Notes under the pieces: generated by a model
Databases searched by the model: none
What the model saw: the letters and a program-made list of their open reading frames with translations, nothing else
What the model was told of the DNA's origin: nothing
Assembly: GCA_021399445.1 (NCBI GenBank)
Contig: JAJTUQ010000003.1
Location: 4,154,001-4,218,000, forward strand
Length of the DNA: 64,000 nt
Direction of reading: 5' to 3'
DNA from: Xylogone sp. PMI_703
Taxonomy: Eukaryota; Ascomycota; Leotiomycetes
Position numbers and translations under genes: made by a program
Shown: positions 44,832 to 55,641 of the stretch, in pieces
Numbering within the stretch: position 1 is the stretch's first letter
How the letters are laid out: each line of letters starts with the position of its first letter

Positions 44832-45947
44832 ATGGCGCAGCGGCGTACCGATCATGTCTCCAAACAGTCCTTCTCTGAGCGGGCAAACACCAGCGTCCAC
44901 CCACTCTCAGCCTACCTCCTTCGACTCATGACTGCCAAAAAATCGAACCTATGTCTCAGCGCAGACGTCTCCACCGCGAGTGCCCTGTTACACCTGGCTG
45001 ACACCATCGGCCCATCGATTGTGGTTTTGAAGACGCACTACGATTTAATATCAAACTGGGACTACAATCCGAACACAGGAACTGGCGCCAAGCTAGCCAA
45101 GTTGGCACGAAAGCATGGCTTCTTGATTTTCGAGGACCGCAAGTTTGGGGATATAGGAAATACAGTGCAGCAGCAGTACACCGAAGGCACGGCACGCATT
45201 ATTGAGTGGTCCCACATTACCAATGTGAATATGGTGCCCGGCAAGGCAGTGGTGGATGCCATGGCAAGTGCTGCCAAGCGGTGGAGAGAGCGAAAACCAT
45301 ACGAGGTGAAGACGGATATCTCAGTTGGCACGCCAAGGCCCGAGAGTATAGAGTCAGAGGGAGAGGATGAGAATAAGCTAGCGAATCAGGCTAAGGAGAA
45401 CAGCCTGCACTCGGAACCAGAGAAGACTGCGGGACGAAAAGCCAGTATCGTTTCCATCACCACTGTATCGCAGCGGTATGAGCCCGTGAACTCTCCTCGA
45501 ATCCCATCAGAAGATGAAGATGAGTTTATATTTGAGGACGTGGAAGACGCGCCTCTGGACCGTGGATTGCTAATTCTCGCACAAATGTCAAGTGAAGGAA
45601 ACTTCATGACGAAGGAGTACACAGATGCTTGTGTCGAGAGTGCACGCGAGCACAAGGATTACGTCATGGGCTTCATTGCCCAAGAGTCTTTGAACACACA
45701 GCTGGAGGACTCGTTCATCAACATGACCCCAGGCTGCCAATTACCACCGGAAGGAGAGGATGAGGATGCAGAAGTAGCGGGCGATGGGAAGGGCCAACAA
45801 TACAACACGCCACAGAAGCTTGTAGGGCTGATGGGGAACGACATTGTGATTGTAGGAAGGGGAATCATCAAGGCAGTGAATCCGGTAACGGAGGCCGAAC
45901 GTTACAAAAAGAAGGCATGGGAGGCATATGAGGCGAGACTGAAATGA
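44832..45947 (+). CDS. ura3: Orotidine-5'-phosphate decarboxylase
   Basis: Single exon of 371 codons. The enzyme catalyses the last step of UMP synthesis, OMP to UMP plus CO2, in the cytosol. The catalytic Asp-Lys-Asp set is visible in '[10 protein letters not shown]' (Asp102, Lys104, Asp107). Substrate-binding parts include '[20 protein letters not shown]', '[14 protein letters not shown]', '[14 protein letters not shown]' and 'DIVIVGRGI'. Residues ~165-255 hold an acidic, Ser-rich insertion absent from yeast URA3 and typical of the filamentous-ascomycete enzymes (pyr4/pyrG), which explains the length of ~370 versus ~267 aa. The gene is also a classical selectable marker in fungi. Confidence 0.97.
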   Translation: MAQRRTDHVSKQSFSERANTSVHPLSAYLLRLMTAKKSNLCLSADVSTASALLHLADTIGPSIVVLKTHYDLISNWDYNPNTGTGAKLAKLARKHGFLIFEDRKFGDIGNTVQQQYTEGTARIIEWSHITNVNMVPGKAVVDAMASAAKRWRERKPYEVKTDISVGTPRPESIESEGEDENKLANQAKENSLHSEPEKTAGRKASIVSITTVSQRYEPVNSPRIPSEDEDEFIFEDVEDAPLDRGLLILAQMSSEGNFMTKEYTDACVESAREHKDYVMGFIAQESLNTQLEDSFINMTPGCQLPPEGEDEDAEVAGDGKGQQYNTPQKLVGLMGNDIVIVGRGIIKAVNPVTEAERYKKKAWEAYEARLK

Positions 45948-48491
45948 TAGGAAGGAGCAGGGCTCGGATATTATGCACGAACAGGGCGCATGGATGGAAT
46001 GTTGAAAGAATTAAAGAAACAAAGAAGTTAATCTACTGGAAATTGCACACGGCGGCGAATGGGCGTGGAATACCCCCCGGGATATTTGAAGGAAATGTGT
46101 ATCATTGGCACTAGCTCAATTTCACTGCATATCGAGCCAGATCCTGTTGGATATGGTTCACGGCGCAAAAAAAAAGAAAAGAGAAAGGAAGTCTGGAACC
46201 AATCCGTAATGAAATGTGCAAAAAGAAAAGAAAATCATCCTCCTGGCCAAATGTTTTCCTTAAAAGAGACTCGAAGACAATCAAATTGTCAAGTGCAACG
46301 TTACGTGATAGACTATTCGACCGCAAGCAGACAATCTGAATGTCAATCCGCCGCTCTGGCCACAAGTATCTCTCGATTCGAGGAAATCTAATAAAAAAGA
46401 CCAACTGCCGCAACCGAGCACCGCTTTGATGTTTTTTGTTTACTTAATTAATTTTCCTTTTTTCCTATTGACTCCATTCCGAGGAGATCTCGCAAGCCAA
46501 TCACGGCAGTGGTCCTATTCAAGAGCAGGCCTTCTCCAATCCCCGCAGTTGCCGCGGCCTCAGTGCCAAAAGCCGTATCCCACTACTCCAACCCAGAGAC
46601 ACCAAAACGAGCTTCTCTGGCCCCCCTTTTTTCGCCCTACTTCAGCATGCCAGCCTCCACCATCTTTCATCACCTTACACACCGCCTCGCGACCGAACAA
46701 CCATCTTCCTTGGAGCTGTAAGACGCGATGGTCGACTACATGATGTGGTATGCGATCTCGCCCATAGAACCCTTTCAAACGAGACATTCAGCTGCCATTT
46801 TGCCTTGCTGATGGCAGCTGATGCCGTGGCTCGAGGTTGCTACTGCCAGAAGGACGACGTCAAAGTAGGCATCGACATCTACCGGACGAGACTACTGCAG
46901 GGTCTCTGAATCGCGCAGCATGCCCCTAGTCACCTGCACGTCCTCGATCCGCTCATCGTTGTCCACGATATGCTTCATCGCAGAAGAATTCCTCCTATTA
47001 GCTGTAATCCTGGTACTTATTGCCAGCACAACCTGGACTATCAGCATTGCCGAACAGACTAGTGGCAGGGTTAGTGATGACTGTTTCACACTCTCTCAGA
47101 CAGATATCACTCGCCCTGCGGTTTGCGACAGAATCTCACCAACGGGAATAAACATTCCAAATATTGCCTACTCTTGAGGCCTTCAGATTGTCCAGCAGAC
47201 CCGCTGCGAACACATCCTGTACCAGAACCTCAGCATACACGGCATCATTGCCGTATGGCTTCCACTACCGATAGCCTTGTTGAAGAGGATGGAGCTGAAT
47301 CGAGCGAGAAATGCCGTATTCCAACTAGCAGAGATGGGAGATTTCGGGATTAGTTACCTGCAAAGGGTGATCATCTCGAGAGTAGAATAGGATATTCGCC
47401 TACAGTCCACGACTGCTAGACTAAGTAAGAGATACGAATCAGTCCAGGATGCTGTGCTCAGCCTACAGCATCTAGCATTCATGCCAGGTAAATGATGAAA
47501 GAGAATGTGGTTGTGCCGTTACCTTCTGATCGACTTGGGATTGAAATTGCATCGGTTATCTGCTGAATAGTTTGCATCTTGCAATGAATCATAGAGTGGA
47601 AGCTGGGCACACCAATTCGTCGAGGACAGTGTACTGTTCTTTTTAATAATTGAACGCATTACCACCTTCATACCTATTGTACCCATGAGGAAGCAATAGT
47701 ATAACCCCGTTCTACCCGATCAACTCTATAGATTGAGCATAGAGGCCCAACTACATTCTAAGCCTTATTCTGAAGATACTTGTAAACTCGAGAGAAGTGT
47801 GTTTAAGACCCAAAGATATGCAGTTTGGAGCATTCCATATGATCCATATAATAAACTTGAGAGCGGTATTTAAAGATTTCTATAAAGGAAATATAATGAT
47901 GTAATGAACACTCACAGGACTCTCCACCAATCATAGGTGTGAGGTTTGTATTTTAACTGGTCTGTAAACTTACTACATTTGATATAGCTCGGGAAAATCT
48001 TCTTTATAACCAAATTATGAAACAGTGGTTACGAGAGTTTGTAGTAGGCAATGGTGCTGGGTTCTTAAATACTACGCAGAGCTTTTGCGTGGCATTTTGA
48101 TGATAGGATATGACTAACACGTGATGATCAACCCTGTCTCGTAGACGAGGTTGAATCCCCAACTGCCAACATCAACAACCGATCGTTATAGAGAAATGGG
48201 AGCCCGAACAGATAAGTCACTTTTTACAAGCTATCGCATCACATAGGCAAGTAGGAACAAGAAGATATTATTTTAAGTCATTTTTATTTGTGCTACCTAA
48301 TTAGGTGCTACCTGAAAACTGCAAATGCTGAACACCAGCTTTTCCATTATATCATCCGGAGACACGATGAAAAAAGCACATAACCGTTAAAAAAGAAAAA
48401 AGTCTAGCCATCAAAGGTAAATGAAATACCCCCCAATGTACGATGCAAGCAAGGAGATTCGTAGAATGAAGGAAGGACTTTAGTCAACCAT
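45948..48491. other. Spacer between convergent genes, containing an eroded coding-like stretch
   Basis: 2.5 kb between URA3 and HSP70. The middle (46500-47390) has protein-like frames broken by stops and is described separately. The rest, ~47400-48490, is AT-rich with no supportable gene. Confidence 0.5.
46500..47390 (+). pseudogene. Possible decayed gene, family unknown
   Basis: Several adjacent stretches read like protein but do not share one frame. A first segment ends near 'FHHLTHRLATEQPSSLE'. A GTAAGA donor and an 'ATTCAG' acceptor at ~46720-46789 would join it to 'CHFALLMAADAVARG' and 'DVKVGIDIYRTRLLQGL', which then meets a TGA. The same frame stays open beyond it for ~50 codons ('HVLDPLIVVHDMLHRRRIPP') until a TAG. 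Another frame carries, at 47178-47390, 71 codons of amphipathic helix ('LSIHGIIAVWLPLPIALLKR', 'AEMGDFGISYLQRVIISRVE') without an ATG. The pattern fits a gene with frameshifts and stops, or a multi-intron gene I failed to resolve. No family was recognised. Confidence 0.25.
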
Positions 48492-50477
48492 TTAGTCGAC
48501 TTCCTCGACGTCGATGTCTTCACCACCCGATGGGGCAGCTCCGCCACCTGGCATTCCACCTGGCATACCACCAGCACCACCGGCACCGGCAGCAGCTGCT
48601 GCAAGTGGCTGGCAGACCTGCTCGAGCTCCTTGAGGTGCTCCTCGTACTCCTCGATGGATGCTTGCTCGCTGTCCTGGAGCCAGTTGCTGGTCTCCTCGA
48701 TCTTGGCCTCGATGGTAGTCTTCTGGTCTGGTTGAAGCTTGGCAGCAACCTCTGGCTTTCTCAACTCATTTCGGAAGGCGTTGGTAGTACCCTCGAGGTT
48801 GTTCTTGGCAGCGATTCTTCGGGCTTCCTTCTCATCTTCCTCCTTATACTTCTCAGCCTCAGCCAACATGCGCTCGATTTCCTCCTTAGAGAGACGGCCC
48901 TTATCGTTGGAGATGACGATCTTGTTGGACTTTCCGGTACCCTTCTCAAGGGCAGAGACGTTCATGATTCCGTTGGCATCAAGATCGAAGGTGACCTCAA
49001 TTTGAGGAACACCACGTGGAGCAGGTGGGATACCAGTAAGTTCGAACTTGCCAAGCAAGTTGTTGTCCTTGGTTCGGGCACGCTCACCCTCGTAGACTTG
49101 GATAAGCACACCAGGCTGGTTATCGGAGAAGGTAGAGAAGACCTCGGACTTCTTTGTTGGGATGGTGGTGTTTCTTGGGATAAGCTTGGTCATCTGGCCA
49201 CCAGCAGTCTCGATACCGAGGGACAATGGGGCAACATCGAGAAGAAGGATCTCGTTGGTGGACTTGGAGCTGGTGTCACCAGAAAGGATAGCTGCTTGGA
49301 CGGCAGCACCGTAGGCAACAGCCTCATCGGGGTTGATGGACTTGTTGGGTTCCTTGCCGTTGAAGAAGTCGGTGATGAGTTTTTGGATTCTTGGGATACG
49401 GGTAGAGCCACCGACAAGGACGATCTCGTGGACGCTGGACTTGTCGATCTTAGCGTCTTGAAGGACACGCTCGACTGGGTCAAGGGTAGATCGGAAGAGA
49501 TCCTGGCAGAGTTCTTCAAATCTGGCACGGGTGATGGAGGTGTAGAAGTCAACACCCTCATAGAGGGAGTCGATCTCAATGGAAGTCTGAGCAGCAGAAG
49601 AGAGGGTACGCTTGGCACGCTCGCAAGCTGTTCGGAGACGACGAAGAGCACGTGCACTGGAGGAGATATCCTTCTTGTACTTGCGCTTGAATTCGTTGAC
49701 GAAGTGGTTGACGAGACGGTTGTCGAAGTCCTCACCTCCCAAGTGGGTGTCACCGGCAGTGGACTTGACCTCGAAGATACCTTCCTCGATGGTAAGGAGA
49801 GATACATCGAAGGTACCACCACCAAGATCGAAGATGAGCACATTTCGCTCACCCTCAACCTTCTTGTCGAGACCGTAAGCAATAGCAGCTGCGGTGGGCT
49901 CGTTGATGATTCTGAGAACGTTCAAACCAGCGATCAAACCAGCATCCTTTGTGGCTTGTCTCTGGGAGTCGTTGAAGTAGGCTGGGACAGTGACGACCGC
50001 GTTGTTGACGGTTCCACCGAGGTAGGCCTCAGCAGTCTCACGCATCTTAACCAAGACCATGGACGAGATTTCTTCTGGGGTGAACTGCTTGGTCTCGCCC
50101 TTGAATTGGACTTCAATGATGGGCTTGCCTCCCTTGTCGATGACCTTGAAGGGGAAGTGCTTCATATCAGCCTGGACCTCAGCATCATTGAACTTTCGGC
50201 CAATCAATCGCTTGGCATCGAAGACAGTGTTTGCTGCGTTCATGGCAACTTGGTTCTTGGCGGCATCACCGATCAGACGCTCGGTGTCTGTGAAGGCAAC
50301 GAAAGAGGGAGTTGTTCGATTTCCCTGGTCGTTGGCAATGATTTCGATTCTGTCATCTCGAAAGACACCTACACAAGAGTAGGTTGTTCCAAGATCAATA
50401 CCTATGGAGGTGTTAGCCACTGTTGATGAAGAGACTATGAAAGGTCCACAGGGGTCCTTACCAATGGCGGGTGCCAT
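48492..50477 (-). CDS. Cytosolic HSP70 chaperone (SSA type)
   Basis: Two exons: 50477-50462 (16 nt) and 50401-48492 (641 aa). The 60-nt intron (GTAAGG...CATAG) contains no stop and is a multiple of three, so the unspliced frame is also open. Splicing restores the family start '[19 protein letters not shown]'. The ATPase domain shows '[19 protein letters not shown]', '[17 protein letters not shown]', '[16 protein letters not shown]', '[12 protein letters not shown]' and '[10 protein letters not shown]'. The substrate-binding domain starts near '[14 protein letters not shown]'. The C-terminus is a Gly-rich linker ending in EEVD, the TPR-co-chaperone-binding tail of cytosolic HSP70. The C-rich wobble positions fit high expression. 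It shares its upstream region with RPS19. Confidence 0.97.
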   Translation of the reverse strand: MAPAIGKDPCGPFIVSSSTVANTSIGIDLGTTYSCVGVFRDDRIEIIANDQGNRTTPSFVAFTDTERLIGDAAKNQVAMNAANTVFDAKRLIGRKFNDAEVQADMKHFPFKVIDKGGKPIIEVQFKGETKQFTPEEISSMVLVKMRETAEAYLGGTVNNAVVTVPAYFNDSQRQATKDAGLIAGLNVLRIINEPTAAAIAYGLDKKVEGERNVLIFDLGGGTFDVSLLTIEEGIFEVKSTAGDTHLGGEDFDNRLVNHFVNEFKRKYKKDISSSARALRRLRTACERAKRTLSSAAQTSIEIDSLYEGVDFYTSITRARFEELCQDLFRSTLDPVERVLQDAKIDKSSVHEIVLVGGSTRIPRIQKLITDFFNGKEPNKSINPDEAVAYGAAVQAAILSGDTSSKSTNEILLLDVAPLSLGIETAGGQMTKLIPRNTTIPTKKSEVFSTFSDNQPGVLIQVYEGERARTKDNNLLGKFELTGIPPAPRGVPQIEVTFDLDANGIMNVSALEKGTGKSNKIVISNDKGRLSKEEIERMLAEAEKYKEEDEKEARRIAAKNNLEGTTNAFRNELRKPEVAAKLQPDQKTTIEAKIEETSNWLQDSEQASIEEYEEHLKELEQVCQPLAAAAAGAGGAGGMPGGMPGGGAAPSGGEDIDVEEVD

Positions 50478-50635
50478 GTTGAAGAATTATTATGTATGCG
50501 TATATGGAAATATGAAAAGAAAAGAAGATATTATCGTGGGTTGCTTCGTTTGAGTCGAAGACTTTGTGGGAATCTTTTTGATGATTTGAAGTGGTCTGAA
50601 GGAAAAGGAAATTGTCAGGAGAGGCTGCGGTATTG

Positions 50636-50645
50636 TTTTTAAATA
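50636..50645 (-). promoter_or_regulatory. TATA-like element of HSP70
   Basis: TATTTAAAAA read on the minus strand, ~160 bp upstream of the HSP70 ATG. Confidence 0.35.
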
Positions 50646-50793
50646 TCAGTTGTGGGTGAGGGTCGGTCACTGTCGCTAGGTCACTTTGGAATCGAATAGA
50701 AGAGAAAGGAAGCGAAGGGAACAGGCTACGACCGACCTCAAACGTCCAGCAGTTACCAGTGAATTCTTGCAGGCTCTATCAGATACGCTACAA

Positions 50794-50809
50794 TTCTTCT
50801 AGAAACGAA
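50794..50809 (-). promoter_or_regulatory. Candidate heat-shock element of HSP70
   Basis: Two TTC units followed by two GAA units, including a TTCnnGAA core (TTCTAGAA at 50797-50804) and a further GAA two bases on. It lies ~320 bp upstream of the HSP70 ATG, a plausible HSF1 site. Confidence 0.4.
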
Positions 50810-51871
50810 GATCTGCATCTGCGAATTTCGCCGCACAACTCCTGCCCCTAATTCTCGCCATGAAGCTCTGAGTATCTTCCATGTAGTCGTGGATTCCTTA
50901 TTTTTCAGAGCTTCCACCCCACCATGCCACTCTACCGCCCAATGACGTATCGCTGCTGAACCTTGCAGCAAACTCTTTCCTCTGCAACATCGAAACATCC
51001 ATACCTCACAGCTCTACAGCATTCTATCAGTGCAGCACTACTTTCTATCAAAGTACAGTAACATCAGGCCATCCTGCTGTCATTGCGATTTCTACCCGCG
51101 ACCATATCCATCGAATACATTCCTCGCCACCATGGGGTCGTCAGGCTGATTCTAGCCTTGGACCTGACCTGCGGGGCATATTGTCGCTGCACTGGGCAAT
51201 TCTAGAAGCTACACCGTGAACAGCTGCCTGAACCGGCGTAACCGTGCACGCCAAAGGAGGTTCGATAAAGAACTAGAGAATATGGATCACGTGAGAGATG
51301 TAGTTTCCATCCGAAAAGTACCTGTACAAGTATTTTGACGTGCTCAGAGGGGAGTTCTGTGTATTAGCTACCATCCTATACGATCACCATAGATGCCGAT
51401 TGCCTTTATCCAAGTCCTTCCAAAGTCTCCTGTGAGAAAAATCTTTATACGGTGCATACTTTAGTAGGTGAAGTACAGCAATAGCGCTGAAGCTGGCAAT
51501 TGCGTAACGACCAAATACAGCACCTGGGGTGAATAACACAGGTGATCAGCAAGAACAGCCCAGCTTATGGCGCGTTAAAAAGTTTATTTGTGACCCTTGT
51601 TTCCCATCTTCCCCCTCATATTGAAGCCAGGGGGTGAGGGAGAAAATTCGTAGATGTACTGGTCACGTGCGTTTCCATAAGTTATTCCGTTCCGTGATAC
51701 ATCGCTGTCTTAATGCCTAAGGCTCCAAGGTCGGTTTGAGGGCAAGAGAGCCTCTCGCTAAGCAGTTCCGTGCGCGCACACACGAGTTGATAATTTTCGC
51801 GATCACTGACCTCGCACACTCAACGACAATTCTCAACGCCAATCCCTCCGAGCAACCAAACAACCGCAACC

Positions 51872-52670
51872 ATGGGTGGTGTTACCGTTCGCGATGTTGA
51901 TGTGAGTACTGATGATATTATTCCCGCAAGATGAGGGACGGGAGAGGAGCGACAATCTTTTCGCAGTCCCGAAATTGAGATCGATATTCAACCAATGTCG
52001 AAAGTTTCAAATTTCCATGATCCTCACCCGGTCCCTCGAGAAACAATGGGCAAATTGGAGCAGGAGCGAGGGGGTCGGAACGACCTCTGCTGACGGAATA
52101 ATGCTGATTCGTGGGTGTTCATCAGGCGCAAAAGTTCATCGAGGCATACTCTGCTTTCTTGAAGAGACAGGGAAAGCTCCCAATTCCCGGTATGTTCACC
52201 TGGTCGACTGATTCTGCCATAGAAGTTTACCAGATGTGTACTGACTGTTCTGCTGTCAGGTTGGGTCGACACCGTGAAGACCGGTGCTGCAAAGGAGCTT
52301 CCACCTCAGAGCATTGACTGGTTCTACGTCCGTGCCGCATCCATCGCCCGTCACGTCTACCTCAGAAAGACCGTCGGTGTTGGTCGTCTACGAAAAGTTC
52401 ACGGCTCAGCCAAGAACCGAGGCTCTCGTCCCTCTCACCACGTCAATGCCAGTGGAAGCGTAGACCGCAAGGTCATGCAGGCTCTTGAGAAGATTGGTGT
52501 TCTCGAGCAGGATGAGGAGAAGGGAGGTCGTCGCATTACACAGAGCGGACAGCGTGATTTGGACCGTAAGCAGTTTGCATATTCATTTTACCAATATCAC
52601 TTACTAACATAATCCTGTAGGTATCGCTTTAACCACCGTTGAGGCTGATGGAGAGGAAGATGACGAGTAG
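51872..52670 (+). CDS. rps19: 40S ribosomal protein S19
   Basis: Four exons: 51872-51901, 52126-52189, 52260-52565 and 52621-52670 (149 aa), with introns of 224, 70 and 55 nt. RPS19 (eS19) sits in the head of the small ribosomal subunit and is required for 18S rRNA maturation. The spliced protein begins 'MGGVTVRDVDAQKFIEAYSA', then 'LPIPGWVDTVKTGAAKELPP', 'DWFYVRAASIARHVYLRK', 'RKVHGSAKNRGSRPSHH' and 'GRRITQSGQRDLDRIALT', matching the family throughout. The acidic end 'VEADGEEDDE' is usual in fungi. The 30-nt first exon followed by a long first intron is common in fungal ribosomal-protein genes. Confidence 0.97.
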
Positions 52671-53410
52671 ATTCATTGCATTTAACGTCTGGGCTTGGGT
52701 TTCTGCAGCATTGGGCTTGCACGGTGTATTTACCTGGAGAACAAAAAATTGCTTCTAAAAGCTTGCCTCTGCCTTACAGATCTTCTCAAAGTTATTTGTG
52801 ACCTATCAAAATCTTTCCTCGCTAGCCAAAGGAGGTTGATGCATTGACAATTTCTCTCTTCCCCCCCCCTCTCTCTATTATTGTCTCTCTTTAGCTTATT
52901 GTTGAGCCTGATATATCTGTGCCAAGCAACATCTCTTCCTTCTCTTTTGGGGAACTCTTCACCTTCGTCATAAAATCACTAGATTCTCAACCATCTCCTC
53001 CCCTTCGCCCACATGTGAAGACCTCTTAATGTCTTTTCCTTGTTAAGTTGAGATACTTCACTTTCTTTTCCTTGATTCCTTCCTTTCCACTTTCTCCTGT
53101 CCAACACTGTAGATAAGTGGTTTCTGTTCATCACTTTCGTTGTCAACATCTTGTTCTTGATCTATGAGAGTTTACCTTTCAACAATCAAACAATTTCAAT
53201 CTGCTTAGATTGAATATACTCTTCATTCAGTCAGGCACCGTTCTGAAGAGTTGCAAAGATTGAATGAGTTGAAATCTTTCCCTTGACCTACGGTTTCTCT
53301 TCCATCAAAAGTTCATATATGTATCGCGGATGAGGTCAGTATTTTACGAACTTTACTTTTGACCTGTTGAAATGCTGAAGAATATCAATTTCTATAGATC
53401 AACATAAAAG
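52671..53410. other. RPS19 3' flank and promoter of the deaminase-like gene
   Basis: Strongly pyrimidine-rich around 52850-53110 (runs of C and TCTCTC). No gene or RNA was recognised. Confidence 0.55.
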
Positions 53411-54931
53411 ATGGCAAAATCAAGAGTGCAGAGAAACCTAGAGGCAATTCGGCGGATCAATGCTTTCAAGTATAAGTCTCGATGTACGCAAAGCCCGGTA
53501 AACAAATGGGAAAAAGAGATGCCAAAAGAGATGCAAACAATCATCATCTCCGATGATGAAGATGATGATGAAGAGGAATGGCTCCATGCAAGACAGCCAG
53601 TGGCAAGTTCCGGGACTCCGTGCAGATCCTCAATCTCACGATCAAAAGCCCTCAGGGGTAGAGCCACTAGACGTATCATTGAAGATGAAGAGGAGGAGAT
53701 TGAGACACACACCACACAACGAATAACCCACCGAAGCCAGGAGAGCCAGCAAAGCAAGAATAAAACGAGCATTCAGATCGTGATAAATCAAAACGTCCTC
53801 AAAGATGTTGCTCCTTCCATTGAGTTGAGTTTCCAGAGCTTAACTGAGATCCTAAACTTCTTAAATGATCACAAACTTCAAGTCAGGGAGCTTCAGAATA
53901 ATTCCGAGTTTCTTAAACTCTTCGAGTTGTGCAAAAATGTCATTCAATACCTTCCCAATAACTCATCTAACGATTTAATCAATCAGATGGGTGAATTGAT
54001 GTTCTTCAGGAAGGGAAGAACCAAGTTAATGCTCGTTCGAGAAATCACCAGCATGGAGAGTGACCGATATGCTTCCTTCAACTCGAAGGTGTTCGCCTTT
54101 TTGAAGGAGAAAGGCTCTGCAGTTCCTATGATGGGAGCTGTTTCTGGATGGACTTCCGTTGCAAAGCCACAAGTTACTCTCCTAGACAATTCTCTATGGA
54201 CCAACTTAGTGCTTGATTTTCATCAAATCTATAATCACTACGTACGACGAAGTGCTCGAGATGCTACTGCTGGTCGAACCGGGATGTTTTTTGCTTGCCA
54301 TGTAGAGCCGCGCCTGATGCTTTATTATGCGTGCCAGAAAATTCAACGGTTACTTAGTTGCTCTCTACCTCAAGCATTGAGATCTCTCGAAACTCTGAAA
54401 GGGCAACACCATGAGGAAGTAGAGATTTTCATTAGTGATAACCCCTGTGGCACATGCAGGAAGTTCAAAGAAAAAATCGAGGACCTTACTGGTCTGCGCT
54501 TCGTGATTAAATCATGCAAGAATCTGGCAGAAATTGGCAGGGTACTAAGATATAATGATAGACATCGTCAGTTTCCCACCAAGGCTGTGGATCCATTCCA
54601 GGTCAAGTCGAAGTTCGAAGTTGTCATTCGAAGTAAATCAGTCAAAGAACTAGAAAGAGGTCTAGTCACAGTACGTGAGGAGACAGTTGAAGAAGAGAGA
54701 TGGAGTGCTTCAGTTGTAGTTGGCGAACAGCGACGTGGAAAACGCAGGAAGTACTCTATGTTGGACAGTGATGATGAGGAAGAATATGAGCCGTCAAAGA
54801 AACGCCAAAGCAAGAATCGGAAGAGAGGTCTGCTTTCTCCACGAAAGACACCACAAAAAAAGATTGCATCCAGACCTTCTCAGTCTCCTTTTGTAGGTTC
54901 CACGGGACGACGCCTCGAATTCGCCAAGTAG
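53411..54931 (+). CDS. Deaminase-fold-like protein with HxE and PCxxC motifs
   Basis: Single exon of 506 codons. Residues 1-115 are basic and acidic in turn, with several NLS-like clusters. Residues ~120-245 are helical ('IELSFQSLTEILNFLN'). The key part is 'FFACHVEPRLMLYYACQK' (His297, Glu299) followed ~45 residues later by 'IFISDNPCGTCRKF' (Cys346, Cys349). This is the His-x-Glu ... Pro-Cys-x-x-Cys layout of zinc-dependent cytidine/adenosine deaminases, each motif starting a helix, with a beta strand ('VEIFIS') before PCxxC and a following 'LRFVI' strand. The C-terminal ~110 residues are very basic, with repeated KR/RK motifs, suggesting nuclear location and nucleic-acid contact. Substrate and family subtype are unknown. 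Deaminase-superfamily proteins have expanded in fungi. A chance match is possible but unlikely given the spacing. Confidence 0.75.
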   Translation: MAKSRVQRNLEAIRRINAFKYKSRCTQSPVNKWEKEMPKEMQTIIISDDEDDDEEEWLHARQPVASSGTPCRSSISRSKALRGRATRRIIEDEEEEIETHTTQRITHRSQESQQSKNKTSIQIVINQNVLKDVAPSIELSFQSLTEILNFLNDHKLQVRELQNNSEFLKLFELCKNVIQYLPNNSSNDLINQMGELMFFRKGRTKLMLVREITSMESDRYASFNSKVFAFLKEKGSAVPMMGAVSGWTSVAKPQVTLLDNSLWTNLVLDFHQIYNHYVRRSARDATAGRTGMFFACHVEPRLMLYYACQKIQRLLSCSLPQALRSLETLKGQHHEEVEIFISDNPCGTCRKFKEKIEDLTGLRFVIKSCKNLAEIGRVLRYNDRHRQFPTKAVDPFQVKSKFEVVIRSKSVKELERGLVTVREETVEEERWSASVVVGEQRRGKRRKYSMLDSDDEEEYEPSKKRQSKNRKRGLLSPRKTPQKKIASRPSQSPFVGSTGRRLEFAK

Positions 54932-55641
54932 AAGTGCTATAGAACTTCAGGTATGACTGTGTACCTCTTAAAATCGACCGTCACCTTGCAGGAAAGTTCG
55001 TTGTTCCATATACAGGTCATAAGCCACAAGAAGAAGCCATAGCTTCGATTTTCGAAAACTATGTTCTTCAATTCAGTTCACCCATTTCGATATGATTCAT
55101 TTCTCTTCTTTCAATTTTTCTCCTATTCGGCTAGAAAGAGTGATGGAAGCAAATGACGTGATATTTTCTGCGGTCTTCACTCAAAGGGTTAATTTAAGAT
55201 GGGAAAAAGATATAGGATCCAATTACGGGATTATTTCCTCTCTTTTCACAATAAGGGTTGAAGAGCAGATTTGTTCATCTATAGAACATCTTCTTTATTG
55301 TCCTTAAGTTTTTCAGATATTTCTCCCATTCTCCTAAGCTTCACGAGTTTAGAATTGATGTAATTACGGGATTTGCTTCGTTATTCAGTAGATGACTCTA
55401 TGTCCTGCCTGTAACGTAGTCTTCAAATACAATGGATCATTGTAAAACATTTACAGTTTTTGCTATTGCAGCACTTTGCCTCCGCTTAATGAAAGCCCAC
55501 CTCGAGCTAGGTGAGGAGTCAGAAAACTCAGGAGTAGTAGCTCCTGTTGATTCCAGCACCGAGCCATAATGAAGCAGGCTGACAGGCTCTCATTGACTCA
55601 CACTCTAAGAGCTGGCACAAATATTATCACATAACACGGTC
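54932..55641. other. Spacer between convergent genes
   Basis: AT-rich. The ORF at 55092-55307 (+) has no domain features. Nothing else was recognised. Confidence 0.6.

Larger units (their letters stand above)
50478..51871. promoter_or_regulatory. Divergent promoter region HSP70 / RPS19
   Basis: 1.4 kb between two usually highly expressed genes. No other gene is visible. An ORF at 50998-50753 (-) lacks domain features. A candidate heat-shock element lies at 50794-50809. Confidence 0.5.

Noticed and set aside
48140..48160. tRNA-like 'GGTTGAATCCCC' T-arm resemblance
   Set aside because: No matching acceptor, D or anticodon arms upstream; not a tRNA.
51902..52125. Possible C/D-box snoRNA inside RPS19 intron 1 (TGATGA near 51910, CTGA near 52090)
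   Set aside because: The two boxes are ~180 nt apart, longer than typical fungal C/D snoRNAs. I saw no terminal stem or convincing C'/D' boxes.
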